A stretch of DNA of 64,000 bases from Cryptomeria japonica (lineage: Eukaryota; Streptophyta; Pinopsida; Cupressales; Cupressaceae). The stretch lies in assembly GCF_030272615.1 (NCBI RefSeq), contig NC_081407.1, forward strand, positions 437,256,230-437,320,229. Direction: 5' to 3'. Both the position numbers and the translations under genes were made by a program. Positions within the stretch are counted from its first letter, which is position 1, and every line of letters begins with the position of its first letter. This document shows positions 25,908-37,559 of this stretch, piece after piece. The notes beneath the pieces were generated by a model, which had not been told where the DNA came from, made no database searches, and saw only the letters and a program-made list of their open reading frames with translations.

Positions 25908-26683
25908 TGTAGACACCTAAAATTCTCCAGTCTAATTAAAGAAATATCTTTATTTATTTAATTACTTTAAACCTAATTCTTCTATTAATTAAACAAATCT
26001 TTATTTATTTAATTAATTCATTTATCCTCTTCTAGCCTTATTTCTCATTTAAATAAATACTTTTATTTATTTAAATTATCCTTTTCCTAAATTAAATAAA
26101 TACTTTTATTTATTTAATTGATCCCACTTCCTCTATTAATTAAATAAATCTTTATTTATTTAATTAATTCATTAACCTTTTCTACCCATGACACATGTCA
26201 TTCATCTCTTAATTCATACACTACCTACCCTCTCATTATTTTATTATTTCTACCCACCCTCTAATCATAGCCAACCATTTATCTCTTACATCTCTCAATC
26301 TTATCCCTCCATTTCTTATAGTGTCTTCTATATAAGGAGATGCTTCCTTCATTATCAACCCCCCGATGATTATTCGACTACTCTACACCTTTGAACTTTC
26401 ATATGCGATCCCACTTGCAACCACATTTCCGTTCTTTGTCAAGCTCTTATGCACATAAAATCTGAGAGCAAATATATCAAGAAAGATCAATGGAGATAGG
26501 AAGAATGGAGATCCAAACCCTATTGGACATGTGATGGTATAATCTTTGTGATTACATTTGATTTGCATTGTCTTAGGTAATCTTCATATGTTATGGTGGA
26601 TGTTTGTTGTTGTTAGGCTAGGGTTTTGTGGTTGAATCTATTTAGTCTTTCAATATCGTTGTTATCCATTTTCACCGTATACA
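25908..26683 (+). repeat. 3' LTR (776 bp)
   Basis: TGTAGACACC...CCGTATACA, about 96% identical to the 5' LTR by eye, with the same AT palindromes and TATA box (26329-26336). Followed by the GTATA duplication at 26684-26688. Confidence 0.95.
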
Positions 26684-27337
26684 GTATACATACGTATATG
26701 TATATATGTATGTATATGTATATCTATATATACATATAGATATATATGTATATATATATATATATATAGATATACATGTATGTATATATATATATATAGA
26801 TATACATGTATGTATATATATATAGATATAGATATACACATACATGCATGTATATATATATATATGCATGTATATATATACATACATGTATGTATATATA
26901 TACATGCATGTATGTATATATATATATATTATATACATATATGTATATGTAGATGTATATGTATATATATATGTATATATGGATGCATATATGTATATAT
27001 GTATGCATATATACATATATGTATATGCATACATATATACATATACATCTACATATATGTATACATGCATGTATGTATATATATATATTATATACATATA
27101 TGTATATGTAGATGTATATGTATATATCTATGTATATATGGATGCATATATGTATATATGTATGCATATATACATATATGTATATGCATACATATATACA
27201 TATACATCTACATATATGTATATGTATATGTATATATGTATATGTATATGCATACATATATACATATACATATACATATATGTATATGTATATATGTATG
27301 TATGTATATATACATATATATATACATGTATATGTAT

Positions 27338-27368
<31 letters not shown>

Positions 27369-27413
27369 GACACACACATACACACAGATATATATCTCTG
27401 TGTGTGTGTGTGC
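26684..27413. repeat. Microsatellite loop, right part, with a 160-bp duplication
   Basis: TGTATATA/TACATATA arrays. A complex segment starting TACATGCATG at 26901 is repeated almost exactly from 27062, so it is a tandem duplication with a period of about 160 bp. Each copy is internally near-palindromic (GTATATGTAGATGTATATG paired with CATATACATCTACATATA). All frames here are Tyr-Ile-His repeats and not genes. Confidence 0.9.
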
Positions 27414-27707
27414 ATATATTGGTGTTTTTTGTAGTTTTAATTCTTTCTTTCTTTTATTTGTTCTTTTCCAATTTTTATTTTATTATTATTTTTCTTCTTT
27501 CTGTTTTTTAACTTTTAATTTTATTTTTTGTTGTACTTGTTGTCTCTTTCTTTCATCTCTCACCTCTTTTTAAGTATCATCCTAGTCTGCAATCACTCAT
27601 ATTTTGCTTAATGTGTTCTCATTTATCCCGATGATGGATCACGGAGTGTGATCCGAAACATTGATAAAAAACTTGCACACAATCATTTCCCAGAAGCTTT
27701 TATAGAT
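27414..27707 (-). repeat. Right inverted arm of foldback C
   Basis: Pyrimidine-rich complement of the left arm, ending GATCACGGAGTGTGATCC, AACATTGATAAAAAAC, CCAGAAGCTTTTATAGAT. Confidence 0.8.
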
Positions 27708-28113
27708 AAAAATAATACTGCTCAACTTAAATTTTCCAAAAACATATAACATAAATGACATAAGAACATCTATATCATACGCAAGATTGATTCCAACACA
27801 AAGTATGAAAGCCAAACTTGTCTTCTCTTTGATTAAGTTTGCAAAATCACAATATGAATAGAAAGTCTCACTTTGTTTTTCACTTCGACTAAGTTTTGTT
27901 GCATAAAAATAAAGATACTAATTACAAAGAGCAACCTCACATATATAAATGAGGTGCAATGGGCAAAACTAGGAAAGTTACAACTAGTTTTAGACTAAGT
28001 CAAAGAAAGAGTTCGATTTGACTTAGGATATGTGCACTCCTAAATGCAAAACTAGTATCTAAAATGACACTTGAAAATGCCAATTGAAACTACAAAATGA
28101 ATGCATAAAATGA
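27708..28113. other. Short intergenic stretch, nothing recognised
   Basis: About 400 bp of AT-rich DNA. It holds a TATA-like ATATATAAATGAGG at about 27940 but no frame or known motif. Confidence 0.4.
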
Positions 28114-31100
28114 CTAAGTAATTGGGCCTCCATTTTGTGTCTCGTCATCTCCATCTTTCTTCAAAAATTCTTCATACTTCTATAGAGAAATTTGAATTTC
28201 AGCATCACTTGGTCCATCTTCATAGCCGGAGATAACTTGTATTCTGGTGAGTGAATCTCCAATAAAGTGCATTACTTCTTAGATCTCTTCAAAAGAGATT
28301 CCAGATCATCCAAAATAATTTGAACTGATATCAACTTGTCAAGTGAGATAATTGAGAAATCTTCTCAATCAACCTCAACCTGAATGAACAAACTAAAAGC
28401 CTAAATGCATGAGTCCAGAGGATGTAGGTTTTTCTCTTCATCAAACATCTTACAAGGAAATTATGTGATCTTGGCTAGGATTTCTTGAATAGTATCTTCA
28501 TTGTTTTTCCTTGCCTTTTTAATATCTTCAACTAATTCCTGTAAAACTTCCATTCTATGTTTTAGAAGTTCTTTGTGTTGCACATAGAATTTCCTTCAAG
28601 GAACGATATTATTGTCAACAAGAAAATTCAAAGGGAGATCTCTCAATCTGATCCAAGCTTCAAAATTCCTTTCATTGTGTTTCAATTCCTTGTGTTAATG
28701 TTTCCAACATTGCTTCAAATTCTGATTTGACACTTTGAATGATGTCAATCAACTTGGTTGCGGAATTCAAAAGATGTACCCCTTGACTCTACATCCTATC
28801 CATCCATTCACCCACTACTCTACCCATTGAGGTGAGTCTTTCAACTTGTCTCATAGTTGTTTCATCGATTGATGAAGTCACTGGCTCAACTATCTCAGTG
28901 GATTTAGTGATTTTGACTAAACATTGGTAAGAAATTCCACTTGATCCTTGAGATTATCTTTCTTAACCTTTTCCTCATCATATCTAATAATGAGGGATTG
29001 GAAACCTTCTTGCACATCTTTCTTGGTACCATCATGAGTTTGTTTACTAATATCTATTATTTTCACAATATATTCTTTTTCTTGAACTTCATCCGCATTC
29101 TTATCCAAGGGAGGTTCTACAATCTCAACATACTTATTCCTAGCCTAGTCAATTCTTACCCTTGAGATGGTTTTGGTCTTCTTGGTAGTTTTCAGCTTCA
29201 CAGGGATTGATTGGCCAAAATCAAACTCATCAGGGGAAATTGCACGTTTCTTTATTTTGCTAGTATTTGAGAGTAACCAGGAGGAAGTACAAAAGCATTT
29301 TCAGAATTGGGAACCAATGTTTGAGAAGCAACTTTCTGACTTTGAGAAACAATGGCCACTATGGGTGAAGTAGAGGTAGTAACAAATACAACCGGAGGAT
29401 TTTCAATAGAGGATTCACTAGGCTTAGAACCAGTTTCTACCAGGAATTTGTCAAAATCATCTAAAATATTGGATGTTACTTATGGTAGAGATGAGAAAAA
29501 ATCTTGGGGGGTTTCTAAGGCAGACTCATTGGTAGACACATGAATGACATTTCCAGAAGTAACTCCAACAACTATTAACTCAAAAGTAGAAGTTGTGGGT
29601 AGATATGAAACAATTGATCCAAAAGGTACAGAGGTAGAAATAGAAACTTGTGAAGATGAAATGACAATTACCAAATCGGGTGCTTGAGAAACTTACTCTA
29701 AAATCTTCTCCGATGCGTAGGAATAGAAACTTGTGAAGATGAAATGACAGTTACTTGATTGGGTGCTTGAGAAATTTACTCTGAAATATTCTTTGGTGCT
29801 CCATCCTTTGAAGTCTTTGGCAAATTTACTTCATCAAATTCTTCTTCCTTCTCTTCAGTATGCTCTTCTTTTGTAGGTTGATTTTCAATTTGATCTTCAA
29901 CATCTAAATCTAGAGGTTCATAGTCTATGTGCTCACCTAAAACTTCCAATTCCTTTTCTTCTTGTGTACTAGGAGTAGATGTTTTAGCTTTCTCCTTGCC
30001 TTTACCTTTACCCACTGTGAACTTGAATCTGGGAGTAGCAATTGGGGCACTGGGATCTTGTTTGTTCTTTGTCCTTAATTCTAACTTCTTCCCAATTGGC
30101 CTGATAATATCTTCTTTTGATCATGTAGTAAAATCTTTAATATGAATGCCCTTTGAGGCGAGCCACACATTTGTGTTTGCAAGAATATTTTGAAAACGGG
30201 CTTTTATAGACACAATATCCTTTTGTGACCATTGGATCAAAGGAAGAGGAGAATTTTCAATTTTTCTAACTTCATAAACAAGCCCAAGAACTTTGGCATC
30301 ATCTTCAAGATCTTATGGTACATCAACCAAATTGAAATTGATTACCTGATCTTTAGAAAGATAACAATAATCAAGTTTCCTAATCTCTTTTTCTATTCTA
30401 TGATCTACCCATACATCTTCAACCTTGTGAATGTTGGTATTATGGATGACTTCGTCATGTGTTGCATTGGTTTTGTCATTGATGTCAACACTTATCTATC
30501 TAGAGGTCTACATTGTTGATTTGACACTCTAGTTATATTGGTTTGTTGTTGAACCAGCACATTGTGGTCCCAACATGGATATTGGCTTATGCACAGTCAC
30601 TGGTATATGTTTCACCGACAGCTCAGGAAGTTGATGATGACTTGTTATCATCTGGAGATCATTTGGTTATGTCGAAGACATGGATTGGATGTTTGCATTT
30701 GGTATTTTTCTTATTGGTTTGATCGAGTTCATATATTTGCCTTTACCGGTAGATAGGTCTAGGTTATGGACCGGTACAAGATATCATGTTCCAGATCAAC
30801 ACGACACGTTTTAGAAATGGTTTATTGATTGGATAATATGTAAATGTATTGAGGCCGACATATTGTATTGCATCAAGACTTATTTTTTAAATGCAATATC
30901 TTTAGGGAGTTGACCTAATCATGAGGTCTTAGGTTTTGTATAAATAATTGTAAGATCTTATTTGGAAGAAATATATGAGTGTGTGCGAATATTGAAGATC
31001 ATTGTGAAGAGCAAAAAATAAGCAGATCCTTGTGCGAATCACGTAGATATTATCTAAAGGTTGAAGGAAAGGTTATGAAGGTGTTTGGCACTCATGGTCA

Positions 31101-32460
31101 GAACTTAAACTGATATTGAATCCAACATTGTAGATGCTATACTGAAGCAGTACATTGTTATTGGATTTAACCATCCAATTGTAGTTAGTGTGACTACTAT
31201 TTTGTGATTGAGCAGTGAGCTCTAGGCGGTTGGCCTTTTTGCATGTGCAGACCCCATTATTGAATTCACTTACTATCTACAGTAGTATCATCTGATTGTG
31301 GGTAAGGTTTCCCACCATGGTTTTTCCCCTTATAGGGTTTCCATGTCAAAATCTCTGTGTCGTGTGTTGTGGATGTGTTTTGCTTTCTGTTTCATGCATT
31401 AAGTTGTACCAGTAATACTATAACTGTTAATCTGTTTTACCGGCACTATGTTTTAAGTTGGAATAATTGGTTTTGGGTTATAATTTATTGACAACCAATT
31501 CACCCCCCCCTCTTAGTTGTCCTTCCCGGTTCCTAACAGTGAACATGAGTATAAGACCTTTTCAATTTGTTCTTCATACTCCTATAATAATAAAAAAATT
31601 CGAGCTCTAAAAAACCTCAGTGGTCTTCTTATTTCCTCATCCATGGCTCTCGCCTTGAAAACTGAATTGATTGAATACCTACCAATAGACAAAGAAAATT
31701 TGAAACTTGGTCTGTGTGAACTTGATTGCCTCTCATGAACATATGTCATTTGTCGTGCCAACTCCATCAAGACAATTTTGTCAGATGGGTACCTAGGAAG
31801 CATGAATGATTGGTCATCAAAAAAGCCAACTCTTAGGCAAGTGAAGGTAGGAAATTGGAGGAACATGCATCCATACTTGTTCACCATTTCCCAAGCCTAA
31901 TCTAAAACTCTTTTATCTTCAAGAATTTTATCAAACAAATAGAAAAAATGACCAAAGGATGCATCATTGACTCTTCTAAAATGATGTTGACTTTGCTTCA
32001 AAGTCAATTGTGGGTAGTACTTAAAAATAGGAACAAATATTCTATCCCCTTCTATAGATAAACTTGGAAAATTCTTTATAGTTGTTGTCACATTTACCAA
32101 ATATGAAGTCATATAAAACTTTAAGGTAGTAGGAACCTTGGTGAGTTGAGCACAGAGTGCATCACTTATTTGCCTGCTCCAAAAGATCCTTTTATTGTTA
32201 TGTCTTATGACATGAACGTATCGATACATCCATATATAATATGTATTTGAAGTGGGTAAACCTTTAACCCTACTTAGGAGAGTGATTAGATCATTCACCT
32301 CCTTTATGAAATCACTCCTATGAATGGTATTAGGTCACCTTACAATAGTTGGATGAGTAGTTTTCAACTAGTTGTCATTAATATTCTTCTTATGCCTATC
32401 TGAATTCTTCTCATAATATACGTCAACGGATTCCATATATCCAGGTTGGCAAAAGAATCT
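28114..32460 (-). pseudogene. Degenerate gene of unknown family, related in layout to the 55976-59155 frame
   Basis: Without the solo LTR at 30432-31538 this is about 3.2 kb of minus-strand coding-like sequence with scattered stops and frameshifts. In order it shows Phe-Cys-Gln-Pro-Gly-Tyr near 32450, and a helical domain (32298-31900) with Ile-Phe-Trp-Ser-Arg-Gln-Ile-Ser-Asp-Ala-Leu, Pro-Thr-Thr-Leu-Lys-Phe-Tyr-Met and Phe-Pro-Ser-Leu-Ser. Then come a conserved-looking stretch (31887-31600), a Gly-Lys-Gly-Lys basic segment with an acidic Glu-rich tail (30015-29780), and coiled-coil sequence (29108-28450). It ends at TAG 28116. A possible splice acceptor precedes 32450 (T-rich tract then GGTTAG). 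I do not recognise the family; function unknown. Confidence 0.5.
30432..31538 (+). mobile_element. Copia-type solo LTR with GTGAA target duplications
   Basis: 1,107 bp, TGTTGG...CTAACA, flanked by perfect 5-bp duplications GTGAA (30427-30431 and 31539-31543). It shares with the other copia LTRs of this window the block GGTTTCCCACCATGGTTTTTCCCC (given in two parts: GGTTTCCCACC at about 31308 and ATGGTTTTTCCCC) and the poly-C CACCCCCCCCTCT near the 3' end. No internal region remains. It interrupts the minus-strand pseudogene. Confidence 0.92.
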
Positions 32461-35400
32461 ATGTCTAACCAAAGGGAAAAAAAAAACATTTTTTTAAAAT
32501 TCCAAGATTGTCTTGCAACACAAATGAAGAGTATACACAAGTTGGATTAACACAACAAAAGAGAGAAAGTGTTTCTAATTTCTAATATCAAATTTTGGAG
32601 CGAGAACAAATTATATGTACTTTTGAATTCCTTGTAAGAAAGAAAGAAAGATGTTCATTCCCATAAAAACATAAAATGTGTGCAACTAATCAAGTGCTAA
32701 AAATTTATTCTTTGACAAAATATTATATAAAAAATACATTAGTATTTGTTAAACACGAGTCGTTGACAAGCAATACACTAAAAGAAAAGTGTTATGAATA
32801 AAAATTAAACGCTTGAAAAATTATAAAGTAAGATTTTCATACACAAAAATAGAGGTTACTATGATGTTCTTCACAATTTTATATTTGCTCATTAATTTAG
32901 ACCTAATGTACAAATGATATTGCAATTGAAGATTATAAACAAAAATGAAATTTGAATAAATATACCTAAATTTTAGGCAAAATTTTATTAAAAATACCTC
33001 CAATAATGAAGTGCTTTGAGTTAGCTTTCCAACATATGGGTGTTAAACATGAAAATTTGATATTGTGACATATATTTATGTGATTGTAAAAAAAGTGCTA
33101 TTTAAGGACTAAAAGGGGTGGTCAAGAGCTAGCAATCAACTTCTCATGGTTAAATTTAACTTGGCCACATGTAAGTGATTAAGGGAATAATTAATTTTGG
33201 TGGTTAGAGGTTAACGCCAACTCTTGGTTACTAATATGACTGCAAGGTTGAGGGTTAGATGCCATAGGACATATGGGAGACCACAATCATGAATATGACC
33301 TAGAGCTAAGTGTTAGGGCTTGGGTGTCTAGCAAAAATGCTAGTTGTGAATAGGATCATGAGTTAGAATTTTGAAAAAAAAAACCATGGTTTTTGGGTGA
33401 AGTGATATGACAGACTAGGTGTAAAAAATAATGATTAATAAAAATGTGATTATTGATTCTTTTAACTAGTGGATGAAAATAATATTTTACATTGTAGGTA
33501 AATACTTGATACAACAAATAAAGATGCATGTTTTCTTGCAATAACTAGTAGGTAGAAACTTTTACATAGACTATGCAATACAATTTTTATGGTACAAGAA
33601 CCCTAAAAATCCTAGGGCACAAAAAATATGTAATTTTTTACAAAAATATAATAAATTATATATGAATCTTTAATAGTAGAGCCTTTTGGTCTCAATTGTG
33701 AGGTCTATTTGCACTACAAAGAACCATATAAAAATTGCATCTATAGATTCCTCAAAGAGAAAGTAGAAACTTATAGATTAGGTTGGAAAAACCTAAAAAA
33801 TGAGAATTCAAGAGAGACCATGTCCTATTTGGATATGTTAAAAGATGTGTATACAAAATGTGAACCAAAAATATAGAATAAAACTCAAAGATTGTACCCT
33901 ACTTCACATTTAAGTAACACCTCAATTAAAGCAAGAAACTATAAAAATGTGAATAAAGTAACACATCAAATCTCACCCATATAGTTCCTCTTACACTAAA
34001 GAGTAGTTATGCTTGAAATATTATTATTGAGATGAAGAAAATATGTGGTTACACATAATGGCAACATGATGATACATTTTAGATTGATGACCCAAATCTC
34101 ATGGGATTTTAGATTTAAAGGTTTTTAGATAGAGGGATCAATGACAAGCATTGGGAAAGAGATCAAAGGTTGAAATAAAATTGGATAGGGGGTTGTGATA
34201 TGGAGGGTGGAGATAAAAGAAGGTTTTTTAATTGTTTTATTTATTTTTGGTTGTAATGATTAGTTAATGATTAATTAGAATCTTTTAAGGATATTGAGGA
34301 GAAAATGTGGGATTTAATAAATGAAATTTATTAAATCATGTGAAGTGGCAATATGGGAAATAAATAAATATGAAATTTAATTTTAAGAGGTAGGAGAATG
34401 AAGTTTAGGGTTTATAGATTGGAAAAAATGGGCAAATAATTAAATAAATTCTTGTTATTTACTCAATAAAAAATGGATACATGATAGGTGATGTTAAGAA
34501 GATGTATATTTTTCAAGTGTTTGTATTAATGGTTGGAGGTCTATTTAACAAGCCTCCTCCAAATGACAATCATAAATAAATCATTCATCTTAAGAACATG
34601 TCATTCATTTGAAAAACTTCCAAGAAAGAAGTAACCTACATGTAGTTATTGCAACTATTTATCAATTATCATTGAGGTGATCTCACACAATATTGGAAAA
34701 TATAATCATTGCTTGAGTTTTACATTATGATTCGTGCTTTCATTTATGCTCCAATCAAATATTTTAGTTATTGTTAAGATGAATTGATTGTTATGCAATA
34801 GTAGGCATGAGTTTTCCACAGGTCACATAGTATGTGCAAGAGTTTCTGGAAAAAAAATGTGTATGATTTTTTAATTAACAGTTTTTATTGCACTAAACTG
34901 TGTATGATTCTTGAATCAACATTTTTTATTGCACTCAATAATTCATCATCAAGTAGAGGAAAAGTGAAGATATGGATTACAAACAAAGGCTTAAAAGAAG
35001 GGTTGGTGAAGATGGAAGTGGAACACAAGTAACAAGTATGAGGTGGAGGGATGAGGGAAAAAGAAAAATGTAATATGAAATAAAGTATGCGTACATAGAA
35101 TAAGATATATAATAAAATATAGTAAATATACAAATAGATCAAAAAGAAAAGTGTGTGTGAGTGTGAAATGGAATACATAAAAACTATAAAATGTAAAAGC
35201 AATGATAAGCATACCTAATATATTATATAAGATAAAATAAAGAATTTAAAAGGATAAAAAATGAAAATAATGAGCAATATTACCTATTTACTTATTATAC
35301 TAAATTAGGAAATATAATATATTTAAAATTTATTGTTACGCATTCTTGTATTCTATTTTGTTCAAATTTCACCATCACATCAGTCATTAACTTTCCATTT

Positions 35401-36300
35401 TGATTGCTCTAGTTTATTTTATTATTGATTGTGTTAAGATTGAGAGGTTCATAGATAGTGTTTGTTAAGACTTTATTGTAATATGAACCTAAATTAAAAA
35501 ATTTCATGAATATTAATTTTTTATTAAGGTACAACAAATTTTGGGGCATAGCTAATTTGGCTCTAAACTACTATAAGTGACTATTTTATAAAATTCTATA
35601 GGTGGAAAAATGTTTAGAAAATGTTAGGGTTTTTTCATAAAATTCTCATAGGAATAAATTTGAATTTTCAAAAGGGGAAAATATATTTGTTCACATGATT
35701 TTCCCAAAATAAGGAAGAATAAAAGAAAAAATTCATGGAGAGATACGTGAGAATTTATAAAAGGCAAGTTGAAGTCAAAAATATTTGGAAATTTCAGAGT
35801 CCTCTTTTCATTTAAATATTTAGAAATTTTTTATATCCTTATCAATACATGTATAACGAATATATTTGTCATTTTCCATTTGTCGTTTTGATGAATATTT
35901 ATATTCTATTTTTTTGACATATTCTGTTTTATTTTATTTTTCCTACACAATATAATTTATGATAAATAGTAAATGAATATTATTTTTATAATATTTAATT
36001 TTATTTTTTAAAATTTTAATTATAAGAATTTGTTGTATTTTGGAGGGGTAGTTTTTAGTATTGGAATTTTTGAAAGTTATTTTATCATTGTTAAAATTTA
36101 TGTATTATTCTACATATTATCAAATAGATTGGATAAAATATTGTTCAATTGAAAACTTAGTATGTTTACTTGTAAGTTGAAAAGGTTTGATCATAAGTTG
36201 TTAACCAAAAATACCAAGAACCTTATCATTAAAATAAGCTAAGATCTCTTCCTACATATAGTTTCTATCAAGGAATTCATCAATTGGAAAAGATGCCTTT
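32461..36300. other. AT-rich intergenic stretch, nothing recognised
   Basis: 3.8 kb with no frame above about 105 codons. The longest (35202-34885 minus) is low-complexity Phe/Tyr/Ile and unconvincing. No LTR ends or domain motifs found. Confidence 0.5.
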
Positions 36301-37504
36301 TGTTGTTCATATTGGCAATATGCTGGATTTGGTCAAGTGTTGTCATTGATGTCAACACTGCATCCCGGTTGGATATGGTTCTGCTATCCCGATTGGACTT
36401 GGTGTTTATCTTAGTTTTGGCTATGATTCTAATTTGGTATGATCAGATCCCTGGTTTCGGTTTTGGATGGTTATTCAGGATGGTTATATGCTTGTTATAT
36501 TCAGTTGGTTCATGATTTGGTACTCTAGAAGCTATCGCTTATGTTCTCGGTTGGTATTTCCCGGTACCGGTTAGCTTTACAGTTAGCAATATTTGATGAT
36601 TTTGGTCTAGCTTATGGAAATGGTTTCTAACACATTGAAGGTGTTTCTTGATCATGTTGCAATTGTTTAGTGGCTTTGCATTGGTTGGCATGCTAATATG
36701 GTGGTCCTATTTGGATCTGGTTAGATATTTTGTGTTATTGGACTAACGGTTTCTACCGGTTGGTAAAACATGTTGGAGATTGGTCTTAGCGTGATTTCTG
36801 GCGGATACAATTGTTTGGGAATTTGTTTTAGGTCCATGCTATGCAATGTAAATCATAATATTGGTTTGGCGATATCATGTAATGTAATTTTTGTAATTAT
36901 GGGTTTATGGGCTTAGGGTTTAGCCAACCTTATTATAAGGTTGATGATCTGTATTTATAGGTGACTTATTCATGTAATATGTCATATATGGGATTGATGG
37001 TTATGTCTGCATTATCAGAGGAAGGTTTATGTGCAAACAAGTGATATATCATTTGGCAAAAGTTTTTTGGTGTTGCAGGGAAAACATATATGCTTAACCG
37101 GAACTATATCAAGCATTAAGAGATGCTACTTTCACAGTTCATTCTTTTTGGATTGTAGTCTGATGCTTTTGTAAGTCAGTGAAACTTCTCTTTTGTGATG
37201 AGCAGTGAGCTCTAGGTTGTTGGCTTGATTGCAAGTGCAATCCCCATTGTAATTAATTCACATACTGTTGCAGAAGTATTATCTGATTGTGGGTAGGGTT
37301 TCCCACCATGGTTTTTCCCTTTATCGGGTTTTCCACATCAAAAATATTGGTGTTGTGCGTGCTATTCTTTCATGTTTTATCTTTCATTGTGTTGGTTTCT
37401 TTGTGCTCCGGTATAAAGGTTTTAATATGCAATAGTTATGATTTCTATTAGTAAACTGATTCACCCCCCTCTCAATTTACTCTCGGTATCATATCTGTCT
37501 AACA
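36301..37504 (+). repeat. Copia LTR 1
   Basis: The left border is ambiguous: TGTTGTTCATATTGGCAATATGC against TGTTGGCAATATGC in LTR 2, so the true start is 36301 (9-bp insertion) or about 36310. It ends CTGTCTAACA. It contains the GGTTTCCCACC/ATGGTTTTTCCC block and CACCCCCCTCT near the end. Confidence 0.88.
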
Positions 37505-37505
37505 A

Positions 37506-37517
37506 TTGGTATCAGAG
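37506..37517 (+). other. Primer-binding site, copia unit 1
   Basis: TTGGTATCAGAGC directly after LTR 1, complementary to the 3' end of initiator tRNA-Met as in most plant copia elements. In unit 2 the matching site is decayed (TTCATATCAGAGT). Confidence 0.85.
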
Positions 37518-37559
37518 CGAGGTCCTCTCTGTAGAAGCTTAACCGCTTGAGGAGATTTG

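Larger units (their letters stand above)
8759..26683 (+). mobile_element. Ty3/gypsy LTR retrotransposon, Tat/Ogre-like, 17.9 kb
   Basis: Complete element: LTRs 8759-9538 and 25908-26683 (TG...CA ends), primer-binding site, 2.2-kb leader, gag, protease, RT, RNase H, integrase, a long post-integrase region with an antisense gene, and a polypurine tract. Perfect 5-bp duplications GTATA flank it (8754-8758 and 26684-26688), although the target is low-complexity. The two LTRs differ at roughly 30 sites by eye (about 4%), so the insertion is old. Size, domain order (RT-RNase H-integrase, no chromodomain seen) and an extra antisense frame fit the Tat lineage. All reading frames are broken, mostly by TAG/TGA. 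A second retroelement, now a solo LTR, sits in gag. Confidence 0.93.
7969..27707. mobile_element. Foldback element C, split by an LTR retrotransposon
   Basis: Arms at 7969-8262 and 27414-27707 are inverted repeats of about 294 bp, with about 90% identity by eye. Inside the arms lie microsatellites on both sides, and in their middle sits the complete Tat-type element 8759-26683. Removing that element leaves a foldback unit of about 1.8 kb with the same plan as element A: outer motif GGATCACAC...GATCCATCATC, A/G-rich arm, microsatellite loop. The order of events is therefore foldback first, retrotransposon second. Confidence 0.75.

Noticed and set aside
26662-27511. Frames up to 243 codons over the second microsatellite block
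   Set aside because: Same reason: simple-repeat translation, open on both strands because the repeats lack stops.
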